Source: Fomitopsis serialis (Eukaryota; Basidiomycota; Agaricomycetes; Polyporales; Fomitopsidaceae). From it: a stretch of DNA of 64,000 nt. A model generated the notes under the pieces. That model had not been told where the DNA came from. It saw only the letters and a program-made list of their open reading frames with translations, and searched no databases. This document shows, in pieces, positions 11,485-23,595 of the stretch. How positions within the stretch are numbered: the first letter of the stretch is position 1; each line of letters begins with the position of its first letter. The position numbers and the translations under genes are program-made. Location of the stretch: assembly GCF_022376445.1 (NCBI RefSeq), contig NW_025954987.1:124001-188000 (forward strand). The letters run 5' to 3'.

Positions 11485-11915
11485 TGGTTCTAAGTCACGC
11501 CAGTGAACATAATAATATTCCCTGGGAAAAGCATCCCTGTAGCACCACTGAGGACGACAACGGAAGACCTACTGGAGCCAAAGGCGCCGCCCTCCCTTCT
11601 GTCATAGGTGCGTTTATCCGCCGTGAAAGCGATGGCAATGAGGGACTCTCGGACCGTGGGGGGTATCCCATGGCTCTGGGGCCGCAGCATCTTGAGGAAG
11701 AACCGTGGTGCACAAGCGGATGTGCCGTCAGCCACAGTTGGCCTCTAGGATGTCGAATGTACGGATAAGGTGCCATACATCCTTCTCATCCTCCCGAGTG
11801 CGCCTTCTGACGTATTCTTGTAGCCGCGGGTAAGAGACGTCCCAACCGAGCACGAATCGACAGTCCCGTTGAGACCAGTCAGCCTGGAGGCAGCTTGGGT
11901 CAGCGGACAGGCTTC
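11485..11915 (-). pseudogene. Decayed fifth member of the tandem family
   Basis: Fragments in shifting frames align in order with the array core: CRFVLGWDVSYPRLQEYV (family RYWVLGWDANHPRLKAYV), HIRLCTTVLPQDAAAPEP (family RPIQLCTVLPDDAPIPPL), ESLIAIAFTADKRTY (family MLVAICFTARLHLY), and FRCRPQW then YRDAFPRE (family FGCRPRW, YRDSFPKN). An in-frame stop and at least two frame changes break it. Divergence is far greater than among copies A-D, so this is an old relic of an earlier family member at the edge of the array. Confidence 0.6.
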
Positions 11916-12547
11916 GGCTGCCGCTGATTGCTTCGTTCGGGAACGACCACCTGTGAGTTGGTTGTCCTAGAAGGTTTGTCAGCGTTCAAATTGATACGCC
12001 GTCCATATTTTGAGCTAGATCCACCTCCACAGTGAGACTGACTGGGGAGTCGTGGTGCGCTTTGGCTGCAGCGACCGCGACACCATATTGTTAAAGGAGC
12101 TATATGTAAAATTACCCGCGAGGGTCAGCATAAGCATGCACGTCTATATCCAACGGCTCACCTTATGGGTGGGAGGGACAGGTTGTGCGCGACATGAACA
12201 CTACGTAGATGTGGTCATAGACCGGTTGTACAAGCGTGACGGGTGCCATCTTGCTACGCGCGCATAGTTGAACTTGTACGATGACAGGATGATCCACCAA
12301 GCTCACCACCTCCTCGGTGACATGTACCATCGGTCTCCTGGTCCAACGTCCTACTTGCGCCGCGTAGGAGATCAACTATCACCATGCGGTAGCGGGGAGA
12401 GCTAAAATAGTGACAACGCCACGATACCGTGCAAGGAGAGCATTTGGTGCTGTGTATGAAGCATGTGTCTATTACATGCTAATTAACCGTAGGAGGGATA
12501 TCGTATCGTATACAGGTCGAGTACTCCGTCGTCACAATAGGCAAGGT
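11916..12547. other. Intergenic between the array relic and ERG25
   Basis: No coding or RNA gene is seen. It contains the 3' side of ERG25 and AT/GC-mixed sequence without repeats. Confidence 0.5.
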
Positions 12548-13751
12548 TCATGCCACCTTCGTCTTGCTGCCGTACTTGTACGACTCAGCGACAGCCTCGG
12601 CCTTGACGCCCTCCTCCTCAACCTCCGCCATCATCTGCTTCTCCATGGCAGCGAGCTCCTCGCTTGTCATGTTCCGCTTTTTCATGTCCTTGACGCGCGA
12701 GCGGTATTGGCGGTACTTGTCGTCAGTCCCGAAGAGGCGGTCGCACCAGCGGAAGGAGGTGGAGAAGTTGTTGACGAATGCCATGTGGTGGAAGTCGTGG
12801 TGCTCAGCGCCGGACCAGAAGGGAACGATATGCTGCAGCGACCAGGGGAAGTCTATAAATGCAAACGTATTAGCCAAAAGCCAGCAGTGCTACTAGCAGC
12901 GGTACATACCGTAGCCGCTGTGCGCGTCGACGGCCTGGAACAGACGGAGAGTGATCCAGATGTACATCGTCACGATGTGCAGATCGCGACAGAAGTAGCA
13001 GTAGAGAAGGGGACCGGCAATCGTGCCAGTACCGAGGATCATAACCTCAGCCGGATGAGCGTACTCCGCAGCGAGGCCGAACGGGGCAGAGTACTTGTGG
13101 TGGATTTTGTGGATGTGCTTGTAGAGCGGGCCCCAGTGCAGTGCTTGGTGAGCTAAGGGGTCGTGAGCACACGAGCGCTCGCGCAGGAAAGCGAACTCAC
13201 CGAAGTAGTGGAATATGTCCTCGAAGACGAAGAACAATGCAATCTGGGGAGCCATAATCTTCCACGACGGGAACGGAACCTGCCATGTCGACATGTTGAA
13301 CATCTCCGCCATGGGGTGGAAGAACCAGATCTGCGTAAAACCCGGTTAACATAGGCATCCCGGATAGTCCAACGTAGTACACACCATAGGTAGCTCAATC
13401 GTGAAGTGCGAATAGAGGACCTGCTTGGTGCATTCCCACTGCTCCTGGGACGAGGGAATCTTGTTGGCCTGAAGCTTCCACTTGCGGAAGTACGGCATCG
13501 AGTCGATGATGATCCATGGGATGCAACGACCAAAGTACACGATCTAAGGAAGCGTCAACGAGGCATTCAGATAAGAGGGCTCTGTTGCGCACCTCGTGAA
13601 GAAGGAAGCTCATGAGACCAGTCGCAATGATGGGGTTACCGAGCCAGATGTACCACGCCGCCCATTGCACCTCGAACCAATTAAGCTTGCTGAAGTCGGT
13701 GTTGGCGTACAGCACCTCGGCCAACTCGTAGGCGGGGGCAGTAGAGTTCAT
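12548..13751 (-). CDS. ERG25: C-4 methylsterol oxidase (sterol desaturase family)
   Basis: Non-heme di-iron enzyme of the ER membrane that oxidises the C-4 methyl groups of 4,4-dimethylzymosterol in ergosterol synthesis. Exons are 13593-13751, 13385-13543, 13201-13330, 12910-13152 and 12548-12852, giving 331 residues, normal for the family. The three histidine clusters are visible: HYFAHQALHW (about residues 147-156), HKIHHKY (about 163-169) and HHDFHH (about 248-253). Hydrophobic helices precede and lie between them. The C-terminal tail is charged. The gene is divergent from URA2 across 420 bp. All splice phases agree and no break is present. Confidence 0.95.
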
Positions 13752-14171
13752 GGCGGAGACTTTGGAAACGAAAAGACAGACGACCCAAGCACCCGCTGCA
13801 GCACCCGTCAGTGGGAAGAGACCAGGACTGGGGAATGTCCGCCGTCGCTATGTGCGTAGATATATTCTCGCCGTGGGAGCAGCACGAGTGGTACGACAGA
13901 GGAATTATGGCACGTGAGCCTCGCGTAAACAGTGCTCTCGACTTTTCGGGCCTTCGGTGCTGTGACCACCTGTGACGGACTCATCAGTGTCGTCACACAG
14001 CGGGTGACAGCGCCACCGATCTCAGCCACCTTCAGCCACTGCACGGTACACGTGACCTTCAGTATGTAGTGGAGGAAAAATCGTCATTTTTCCTCTTCCT
14101 CTTCCTCTTCACCCGACCCAACTTCTCTGGGCGAGCGAAGAGGAAGACGACCGCCCGTTTCACGCACAATC
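13752..14171. promoter_or_regulatory. Shared promoter region of divergent ERG25 and URA2
   Basis: A 420-bp interval between two start codons pointing apart. A pyrimidine tract (repeated TTCCTC, about 14087-14112) lies some 60 bp upstream of the URA2 ATG, a common feature of highly expressed fungal genes. No clear TATA box is assigned. Confidence 0.6.
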
Positions 14172-17100
14172 ATGGCCCTTTCTAATCCCACTACCAAAAT
14201 CGGCGTCGCTCGACCTGTCCTCGCTCGTTCAGCCAGCAACTACCCCAACGGTCTCCCCGCACCGCCCATTATTCCTTCGCAAAACGATCAGGCCACTTCA
14301 GAGGCTGTTCTCGAGCTCGCGGATGGAACCGCTTTCCGCGGCATCAGCTTCGGCGCGGAGGGCAAGAGCGTGGCTGGAGAATGCGTGTTCCAGACCGGTG
14401 AGTCCAAAGACGATCGTCTGGCCTCTCGTCCTTCACCAGCCCGCGCGTCGTCGTGATGCGCTCGTGGTTTATGTCGCGATGCCATCTTCGCAACAAGGGG
14501 CTGTACAAGCGCTTTTCGTGCACTTAGACGCGTCAATACCCTTTGACATGCGGAACCCGATGCGTGCATGTCCCCTCGAACGCGTCCCCACCACCGGTAG
14601 ACGGGTCGCGCACGGCGCGCAAAACGCGATCTACTGGCGTTACGCGAGTAATAGATCCAGATAGCAGCTGCTGATTTGTCGAGCGGCGCGTCGAACCCAG
14701 AAATTCACTAGATCTGGACGCGCGCCATCCCGACCAGGCCAGAGCCCGCCGTCCTGCCGAGAATGGGAACTAGGCCACCTGGACCCATGGAGGCTACAGA
14801 GCGAAATACGATCTCGATGTCGTATGACCCCATGCTCTGTGGCATGGGTCGGGCATGGGTCTTGTATCTGCCAACGTGGAGTAAAATGGCGAACCTCTCA
14901 CGGGCCGTGTATGTTTTGAAGAGTCACGCGGGAGCAATGAATCTTCGAGCCTTCAGTTGTGTCGCGATAACCGTCACATCGGTTGTGGCTACCAGGCTTT
15001 GATGCCCTTCGGGCATAAGTCGCGGCGACACACAGTTTCCTCGTCCATGGCGCACTGCCACCCATCGAGCTGCTGTACGCCTCGCACCTTTCTGAGAACG
15101 ATTGAACCGCGTACTATCGCTCGCTCCCCGGGATAATCTGTCTATGTCATAAATATTATTTGATGCTGACTTGGAAACGACAATCGCAGGTATGGTGGGA
15201 TATACCGAGTCCCTCACGGACCCATCTTATGAAGGCCAGATCCTCATCCTCACCTATCCTCTCATTGGAAATTACGGTGTCCCCCCTCGCCCCAATACGG
15301 GTTCGGTCGAAGACATCCCTCTCGATTTCGAATCAGTGCGCATCCATGTTGCGGCGGTCGTGGTCGGATACTACTCGGAAGACTACAGCCACTTCCTCGC
15401 GGGCTCGTCTCTCGGTGCATGGCTCAAAGAGAGCGGTGTGCCTGCTATCTACGGGGTCGACACTCGTGCCCTCACGAAGAAAATCCGGGAGCAGGGCTCC
15501 ATGCTTGGCAAGGTCCTCGCCCAGCGTGTAGAGGCAGCCACCGCCTCCAACGGACTCGTCATCCCTGGGCGCGCCCGCCTCGCTGGATCGGCGCAGGAAT
15601 CGCGCGCACCGTCTCCGTCGAGCACGGGCAGCGGAAACTGGCGCGAGGAGTTCTCCGACATTCCATTCCGCGACCCGAACGGTGAAAACCTCGTTGCCGT
15701 CGTGTCAGCCACGGAGCCTCGCGTATACAAACCCGTCGTCGAGCCGCGCATGCATCCCACCCTGCCGAGGTCACTGCGTGTCATTGCCGTCGACGTCGGC
15801 ATGAAGTTCAACCAGATACGCTGCTTCACGCACCGTGGGGTGGAACTGAAGGTCGTTCCGTGGGACTATGACTACTTGTCGGAGTCCGAGGAGCCATTCG
15901 ACGGATTGTTCGTGTCCAACGGCCCGGGCGATCCCACTACTGTGAAACCCACCATCGCCCGATTGGCGAAGGCCATGGAGAAGGCGGACCGGCCGATCTT
16001 CGGTATATGTCTGGGCCACCAGCTGTTGGCTCTCGCTGCGGGTGCGTCAACGTCGAAAATGAAGTACGGCAACCGCGGTCAGAACATCCCTTGCACGGAC
16101 GCTCTCAGCGGTAGATGCTACATCACGAGCCAGAACCACGGTTTTCAGGTGGACACGACGACGCTCCCTGAGGGATGGACAGAGCTGTTTCGCAACGCCA
16201 ACGATGGCAGCAATGAGGGTATCTACTGCATAGACAAGCCGTTCTTCTCCGTGCAGTTCCACCCGGAGTCGACCCCTGGGCCCCGAGACACGGAGTTCCT
16301 ATTCGATGTATTCATCCAGAACATCATCGACTGTGCGAAGACGCAGACGCTCGTTCCCATTTCTATGCCCGGTGGGAAGAAGGAGGACAACGAGAAGCGC
16401 GTCCCCCGCGCGAACGTACAAAAGGTGCTCGTCCTCGGGTCCGGCGGTCTGTCCATCGGTCAGGCGGGCGAGTTCGATTACTCCGGCTCGCAGGCCATCA
16501 AGGCCCTCAAGGAAGAGGGCATCTACACTATCCTCGTCAACCCGAACATCGCCACGATCGCTACGTCGAAGGGTCTCGCAGATAAGGTCTACTTCCTGCC
16601 GGTCACGCCCGAGTTTGTGCGCAAGATCATCAAGTACGAGAAGCCCGACGGCATCTATGTCACCTTCGGTGGGCAGACCGCACTCAACGTCGGTATCAAG
16701 CTCAAGGACGAGTTTGAGGCGCTCGGCGTCAAGGTCCTCGGCACGCCCATCGACACCATCATCACCACCGAGGATCGACAATTGTTCGCCAGTGCGATGC
16801 TCGAGATTGGGGAGCGTTGTGCCCAGTCTAACACGGCGACGACGCAGGACGAGGCTGTTGCGGCTGCCAGTGTTATCGGGTACCCGGTCATCGTGCGTGC
16901 CGCCTACGCTCTGGGTGGTCTCGGCTCCGGGTTCGCGCAGGACGAGAAGCAGCTCAAGGCGCTTTGCAGCAAGGCATTCGCGACTAGTCCTCAGGTTCTC
17001 GTCGAGAAGAGCATGAAAGGCTGGAAGGAGATTGAGTACGAAGTCGTCCGCGACTGCCGAGACAACTGCATCACGGTTTGCAATATGGAGGTATGCCGTT

Positions 17101-20100
17101 CGCATTTCCCATGGCAATCATGCAGCTGACTTCGATGTCAGAACTTCGACCCGCTCGGTATTCACACTGGTGATTCTATCGTCGTAGCACCCTCGCAGAC
17201 CCTGTCCGACGCGGACTACAACATGCTGCGTACGACGGCGATCAATGTCATCCGGCACCTCGGCGTCGTCGGAGAGTGTAACATCCAGTATGCGTTGAAC
17301 CCGATTTCGCGAGAGTACTGCATCATCGAGGCGAGTTTGCAGCAACGTGCATGTCAGACTGTGTGCTAATGCACTCTCCAGGTCAATGCCCGTCTTTCTC
17401 GTTCGTCTGCTCTTGCTTCGAAAGCTACTGGCTATCCGCTCGCCTTCATTGCAGCCAAACTTGGTCTCGGGATTCCTCTCAACGAGATCAAGAACTCAGT
17501 GACGAAGCTTACCAGCGCTTGCTTCGAGCCCAGTTTGGACTATGTTGTCGTGAAGATTCCTCGATGGGACCTGAAGAAGTTCAATCGCGTCAGCCGGCTT
17601 CTAAGCAGTAGTATGAAGAGCGTAGGCGAAGTTATGAGCATAGGTCGGACCTTCCAGGAGACTATCCAGAAGGCCATTCGTTCCATTGATGACCAGTTTA
17701 ATGGGTTTTCCAAGGTCTGTCATAACGTTGGGTGTCATGAGATGTGGGCTATAACAAGCTGTTTTAGAACGACTTCGTCGAGGACATCGACGAAGAGCTG
17801 ATGAACCCCACCGACAAGCGTATCTTCGCCATCGCGGCTGCCTTCCATCGTGGCTACAGCGTCGACAAGATCTGGCAAATGACGAGCATCGACAAGTGGT
17901 TCCTAACTCAGCTGCTGTCGATCTTCAAGATGGAGAATCGCATATCGTGAGTGACAGCAGCGAAAGCCGTGGCATCAACTAATAACTAATAAAATCCGTA
18001 ACAGAGAGCTCACTATATCCAACATTGGTGGCGCCGTTCTTAAACAAGCTAAGCAGCTTGGCTTCTCCGACCGACAGCTAGCCATGTGCATGGGAAGCAC
18101 TGAACTTGCCGTCCGCCGTCTTCGTCAAGAGACCGGCGTCATGCCTTACGTGAAGCAGATAGACACTGTCGCTGCGGAGTTCCCGGCTTACACGAACTAC
18201 CTCTACACGACCTACAATGCTATCGAGCACGACGTGACATTCAACGACCGCGGTGTCATGGTCCTCGGTTCGGGTGTGTATCGTATCGGTTCCTCCGTGG
18301 AGTTCGATTGGTGTGCTGTTCGTGCTATCCGGACGCTCCGCGACAATGGACTTCCTACTGTCATGGTTAACTACAATCCGGAAACGGTCAGTACAGACTA
18401 CGACGAGGCGGACCGGCTCTACTTCGAGAACATCAGCTTGGAGTCTATCCTCGATATCTACGACACCGAATCGTCTCGTGGTATCGTCCTGTCTATGGGT
18501 GGACAAACCCCGAACAACATCGCACTCCCTCTGTACAGGCAGAATGTCAAGATATACGGGACGTCGCCGGAGATGATCGACACTGCGGAGAACAGGTTCA
18601 AGTTCTCTCGTCTGCTCGATGAGATCGGTGTCGACCAGCCCTCATGGAAGGAGCTGTCGAGCTATGAAGATGCGCGGGCGTTCTGCGAGAAAGTCGGGTA
18701 TCCTGTGCTGGTCCGGCCGTCATATGTCCTCTCGGGTGCCGCTATGAATGTTGTCTTCAGCGAGAACGACCTCTCCAGCTACCTGTTGCAAGCGACGGCC
18801 GTATCTCGCGATCATCCGGTTGTGATTACCAAGTACATAGAAGGCGCGAAGGAGATCGAAATGGACGCCGTGGCTAAAGACGGCAAGATGATCATGCATT
18901 ATATCTCAGAACATGTCGAAAACGCAGGAGTCCACTCCGGCGATGCCACCCTCATTCACCCGCCGCAGGACTTGGATCCGGAAACAGTTCGCCAGATCGA
19001 GGAGGCGACCGCGAAGATAGGCAACGCTCTCAACGTCACCGGGCCGTTCAACATACAGTTTATCGCCAAGAACAATGAGATCAAGGTCATCGAGTGCAAC
19101 CTGCGCGCTGCTCGCTCCTTCCCCTTCGTGTCCAAGGTGACTGGTGTTGACGCGATTGAGATGGCTACGAAGGCCATGTTGGACTTGCCAGTCGAGCCGT
19201 ACCCTTACGTCGGGCTGCCGGCCGATTACGTTGGCGTCAAGGTGCCGCAATTCAGCTTCAGCCGTCTGTCAGGAGCCGATCCAGTACTGGGAGTAGAAAT
19301 GGCGTCAACGGGAGAAGTTGCGTGCTTCGGCAAGGACAAGTACGAGGCGTACATTAAGGCCCTGATCTCGACTGGCATCGTTCCACCCAAGAAGAACATA
19401 CTGTTCTCCATCGGTGGCTACAAGGAAAAGATCGAAATTCTCCCGTCAGTGCAGAAGCTACATGCTGCTGGATACAACATTTTTGCCACGTCAGGTACCG
19501 CGGACTTCCTCACAGAGCACAACGTTCCATGCAAGGTATGTAGATGATTGTCACCCATCAGCCTGTGGTCTCATCAAACGCCTCCCTGTTCAGTACCTCG
19601 AGACTCTTGCAGAGGAAAGCGAGCAGAAGTCTGAGTATTCCTTGACTCAGCACCTGGCCAACAACCTAATAGATATGTACATCAACCTTCCATCGAAGAA
19701 CCATTACCGTCGACCAGCTAGTTACTCCAGCAAGGGATACCGCAGTCGTCGTATGGCGGTTGATTTCGCTGTCCCGTTGATCACGAACGTCAAGGTTGCC
19801 AAGCTCCTGGTGGAAGCTTTGGTTCGCCGGTTGCCTCTGGACGTCTCTCCTGTAGATTCGAAGACGTCGCATGAGACGTACACGTTCACCGGTCTGATCA
19901 ACATCGCCACTTTCGTGCCCGGTTTGACCCTTCCTGGGAACTTGGACTTCTCAGATGCTACTCGTGCCGCTATTGGAGGCGGCTTTGTCACGACCCTCGT
20001 CAACCCTGTAGGCGAAGGTAACAGGATCATCGATATTGAAACTCTCGGTCGAGCGCGTACCAACATCACGGGCTCTGCGTATTGCAATTATGCCCTTGGC

Positions 20101-22139
20101 GTCACTGCGACAGCCGACAACACGAAGTCCTTGGACGATGAACTTCAAGCAGATGTTAAGTCACTCTTCATTCCTTTCCGCTACAACACCGCGGATAGCC
20201 CTGTCTCATCTCTCGCCGAGCACTTGACGTCCTGGCCAGTCGACAAACCTATCGTCACCGATGCCAAGGGGTCGGATCTCGCGCCCATTCTTCTCGTAGC
20301 CGGCCTTCAAAACCGCAGCCTACACGTTACGAACGTGCAGAGCAAGGAAGACCTTCTCCTCATTTCCCTCAGCAAAGCGAAAGACTCGAAGGTAACCTGT
20401 GACGTATCCGTGTACTCGTTATTCTTCTCGCGTGCAGACTACCCCTCAGCGACGTGTCTCCCATCGCTGGAGGATCAGAAAGCTCTCTGGCAAAGCCTCG
20501 ATGTGATCGATGCTTTCTCCGTCGGGACCGTGCCGTACAAGCTCGCGCAGGAGACTGGACAAAGAGCAGCTGCGTCGTCTGGCTTGGAGGAGTGTCTTCC
20601 CCTCCTTTTGAACGCGGTAGCCGATGGTCAGTTAACCATGGACGACATTCGCCAGCGATTACACGACAACCCCGGACGCATTTTCGGGTTGCCCGATCAA
20701 AGCCATACGAGTGTAGAAGTCACCGTCGGCCGGAAGTCCCAATACCGGAACAAGAAAACATGGTCTCCGGTGGAAGGAAAACTACTCAACGGTACAGTCG
20801 ACAGAGTACTCGTGCATGGCCAGACCGTCTACCTGGATGGCGAGGTCACTTCCGAACCCTTGGGTAGGGATATCTCTGGCGCTTCGATAACCCACGCAGT
20901 CTCGGAGAGGCGGATGTCCGTGACTGGATCAAGACCTGAAATCATTTCTGCTGCGCCCAAGGGAGCGGATGGATCCGCTCAGTCTATACTTCCCTCTTCT
21001 ACCGTAGCTCCCCTCCACGGACCAGCGCCACCTGCGTTCATCCACCATGCTCCTCATCCCGCATTCCATCGTCGACACATTCTTTCTGTCAAGCAGTTCA
21101 GCCACCGTGACGTACATGACCTATTTTCGCTCGCGCACGAGATGCAGTTGCAGGTCGAACGCAACGGCATCCTCGACATTCTCAAGGGCAAGGTTCTGGC
21201 CACGATGTTCTACGAGCCGTCCACCCGTACCAGCTCGTCCTTCGACGCGGCTATGAAGCGCTGTGGCGGCGAGGTCGTCAGTGTCAACGCCGAGATGTCC
21301 TCCGTTCTCAAAGGCGAGACACTTCCGGATACGATTCGGACATTAGGCTGCTACGCCGATGCCATCGTGATTAGACATCCTGACGTAGGCAGCTCTCAAC
21401 TGGCGGCGAAGTTCTCTCCCGTACCCATCATCAACGCTGGTGATGGTATTGGCGAGCACCCGACCCAGGTATGTGATCTGATCACTCTGTTCACATCTAT
21501 TGACTTAACTATGGACAGGCTCTACTGGATGTCTACACCATTCGTTCTGAGCTTGGAACGGTGAACGGCAAGACGATTACGCTCCTAGGCGACCTGAAGA
21601 ACGGGCGCACTGTCCACAGCCTGGTCACCCTCCTGTGCCTCTACTCCGTTCGCCTCAACTTCGTGTCCCCGCCGTCGCTTGCGATGCCCGCCCACGTCGT
21701 CTCAGCCGCGCGCCGCGCAGGCGCACACGTTAACGTATGCGACTCGTTGGAAGACGTCCTGGGAGAGACCGATGTGCTGTATGTGACGAGATTGCAGAAG
21801 GAGCGTTTCAAAGACGACTCAGCATGGATGGCCGTAAAGGACGCGTACCGGATCGATCACGCTCTGCTTTCGCGAGCAAAGGAAGAGATGATTGTCATGC
21901 ATCCCTTGCCAAGGGTAAATGGTCGGTGCTGCGTTCCCCTGACTTGTTGCCTGTCTGACGCAGTCCATCATTGTAGAAATCGACCCAGAGGTTGACTTCG
22001 ATTCTCGTCGCGCCGTCTACTTCCGACAGATGCGATACGGGCTTTTCGTAAGTAATGATCAAGCCATCCTCCACAATCACTCCTGAATTCTCTTAATATC
22101 CAGATTCGCATGGCCCTCTTAGCCAGCGTGATGGGCTAA
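14172..22139 (+). CDS. URA2: Multifunctional pyrimidine protein: GATase/CPSase II, inactive DHOase-like domain, aspartate transcarbamylase
   Basis: Catalyses the first two steps of UMP synthesis: carbamoyl phosphate from glutamine, then carbamoyl aspartate. Exons are 14172-14397, 15190-17090, 17142-17330, 17382-17714, 17768-17946, 18005-19535, 19594-21468, 21519-21921, 21977-22047 and 22104-22139, coding 2247 residues (yeast Ura2 is of similar length). Order: class I amidotransferase (nucleophile in GICLGHQ near residue 345; later FHPES), two ATP-grasp CPSase halves (about 420-1430), a DHOase-like domain (about 1550-1860) and ATCase (about 1940-2247; [17 protein letters not shown]). The DHOase domain reads [11 protein letters not shown] where active enzymes carry HxH metal ligands, so it is inactive, as known for fungal Ura2. 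Intron 1 is 792 bp; intron 3 (17331-17381) has a GC donor. The frame is clean throughout. Confidence 0.97.
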
Positions 22140-22174
22140 AGCCTTTTCAAAATATCGGGCTTGCGGGCTACAAC

Positions 22175-22209
<35 letters not shown>
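22175..22209 (+). repeat. Five tandem copies of CGCTCAG
   Basis: A perfect 7-bp unit repeated five times, starting 36 bp after the URA2 stop codon and probably in its 3' UTR. Confidence 0.85.
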
Positions 22210-22210
<1 letters not shown>

Positions 22211-23595
22211 TGCAAGCATCACAACTAACAAAAGTATACACGGATTATAGGGGAAGATCGCAATGACGTGTCGGAGCTTTGAACAATGTATCTTTAACTC
22301 GACCATAATGACAACTCGAGAGGTAGAACAACAATGAGTCGTACTTGTAGCACTAACACTAGGACAATGCATGTTGTTTCAAGGTGATTGTCGAAGTCAT
22401 TGACGCTGTGAATCAGGACATGGTCAGGTGAGTTCGTGGCATGCGAAGCGTCGCCACGGTCCGGCCACACGGTGTCCTGTGGCTCGTGTCCTTCGTTGCT
22501 TACTTTGCCTTGCAAAACCGGCTGCACTGGGGTTTGAACAGATCGCGTGCAACAGTGGGTAGGCTTGCACAGCGGGATACACAGTAAGTACGCGTTTCTT
22601 TATGATCCTAGAAGTTGTTGACTGGCTGGCAACTCGAAGAGTACTACTTACAGTCGCTGTGTAGTATGTCAGCCTATGACGCATTGTTGTCTGAAGCGAT
22701 GCGATCACTGAACGTGCGTCGGGCAGACGTGTTCCATGTACTCGGACTACTTATGCTCACTCTGACGGACAGATACGCTCCAACAATTCACGCTTAAAGG
22801 AGCTTGTGCAGTTGCACATCCCGCCTGGATTTGCCTATATTTCATACGCTCTTCGCGTGAAGCGCTTGCTGAAAGAATAGTCAGGTTAAGGCCACGTACA
22901 TGTCAGCGCGGTACTTCAGCTTCAGGCCTCACCTGTTCAGCAAACAAATAATGTACAGATGATTGTGGCGATTTCATTCACTGCACTGCATCGGCACGCC
23001 TCTTCCTCAGTAGGCCGACGCAAAGGGAGTATGACTTATTCGTGCAGATATTTTACGGACAGCAAGTAACTGGTATCAAACTTTGGCGTACTACTACATG
23101 GCGATTAATGTTATTGTGCTTCTTTACATATACCACATTGGGACGGGTCATCGTCGCGGTCCAGGGCGATATAAAATGCGTAGGATTTGACCCAAAGATG
23201 AGCAGTACCGCTCGAGTTTGGAACTGTAGGGAGTTCCTGCAGGCCTGGGGAGTTCTGCCAGGTTCCTTGTGAGGTCAGCCGTGGCTGACGATGATTACAT
23301 ATGCAATGATCGATCGGATGATTCAGCGTTGAACGTTTCGGGACTTGGTGGACCGCCGTCGCGAACTTGAAGTCCACCAGCATCACTGGCAAGTGAACAG
23401 CGTCGTAGTGGACACACACAGAGTAAGCCCTGACTCACACACTCTTCGCTACAACGACACGGACTGAATCGTTCCAAGGATCAGTATTAGCCGATTGAGT
23501 CGTCTCCGTCAGCCGCCACCCCGCTAGTACGGCGCATATCCCGACGCAGGATATCCAGGAAGGCGTTCAAGTTGTCCACGTCTCCTCCTAGCACA
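22210..23595. other. Intergenic, no gene recognised
   Basis: Only short open frames are present, without domains or splice patterns. It includes the URA2 3' region and the promoter side of the F-box-like gene. Confidence 0.5.
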
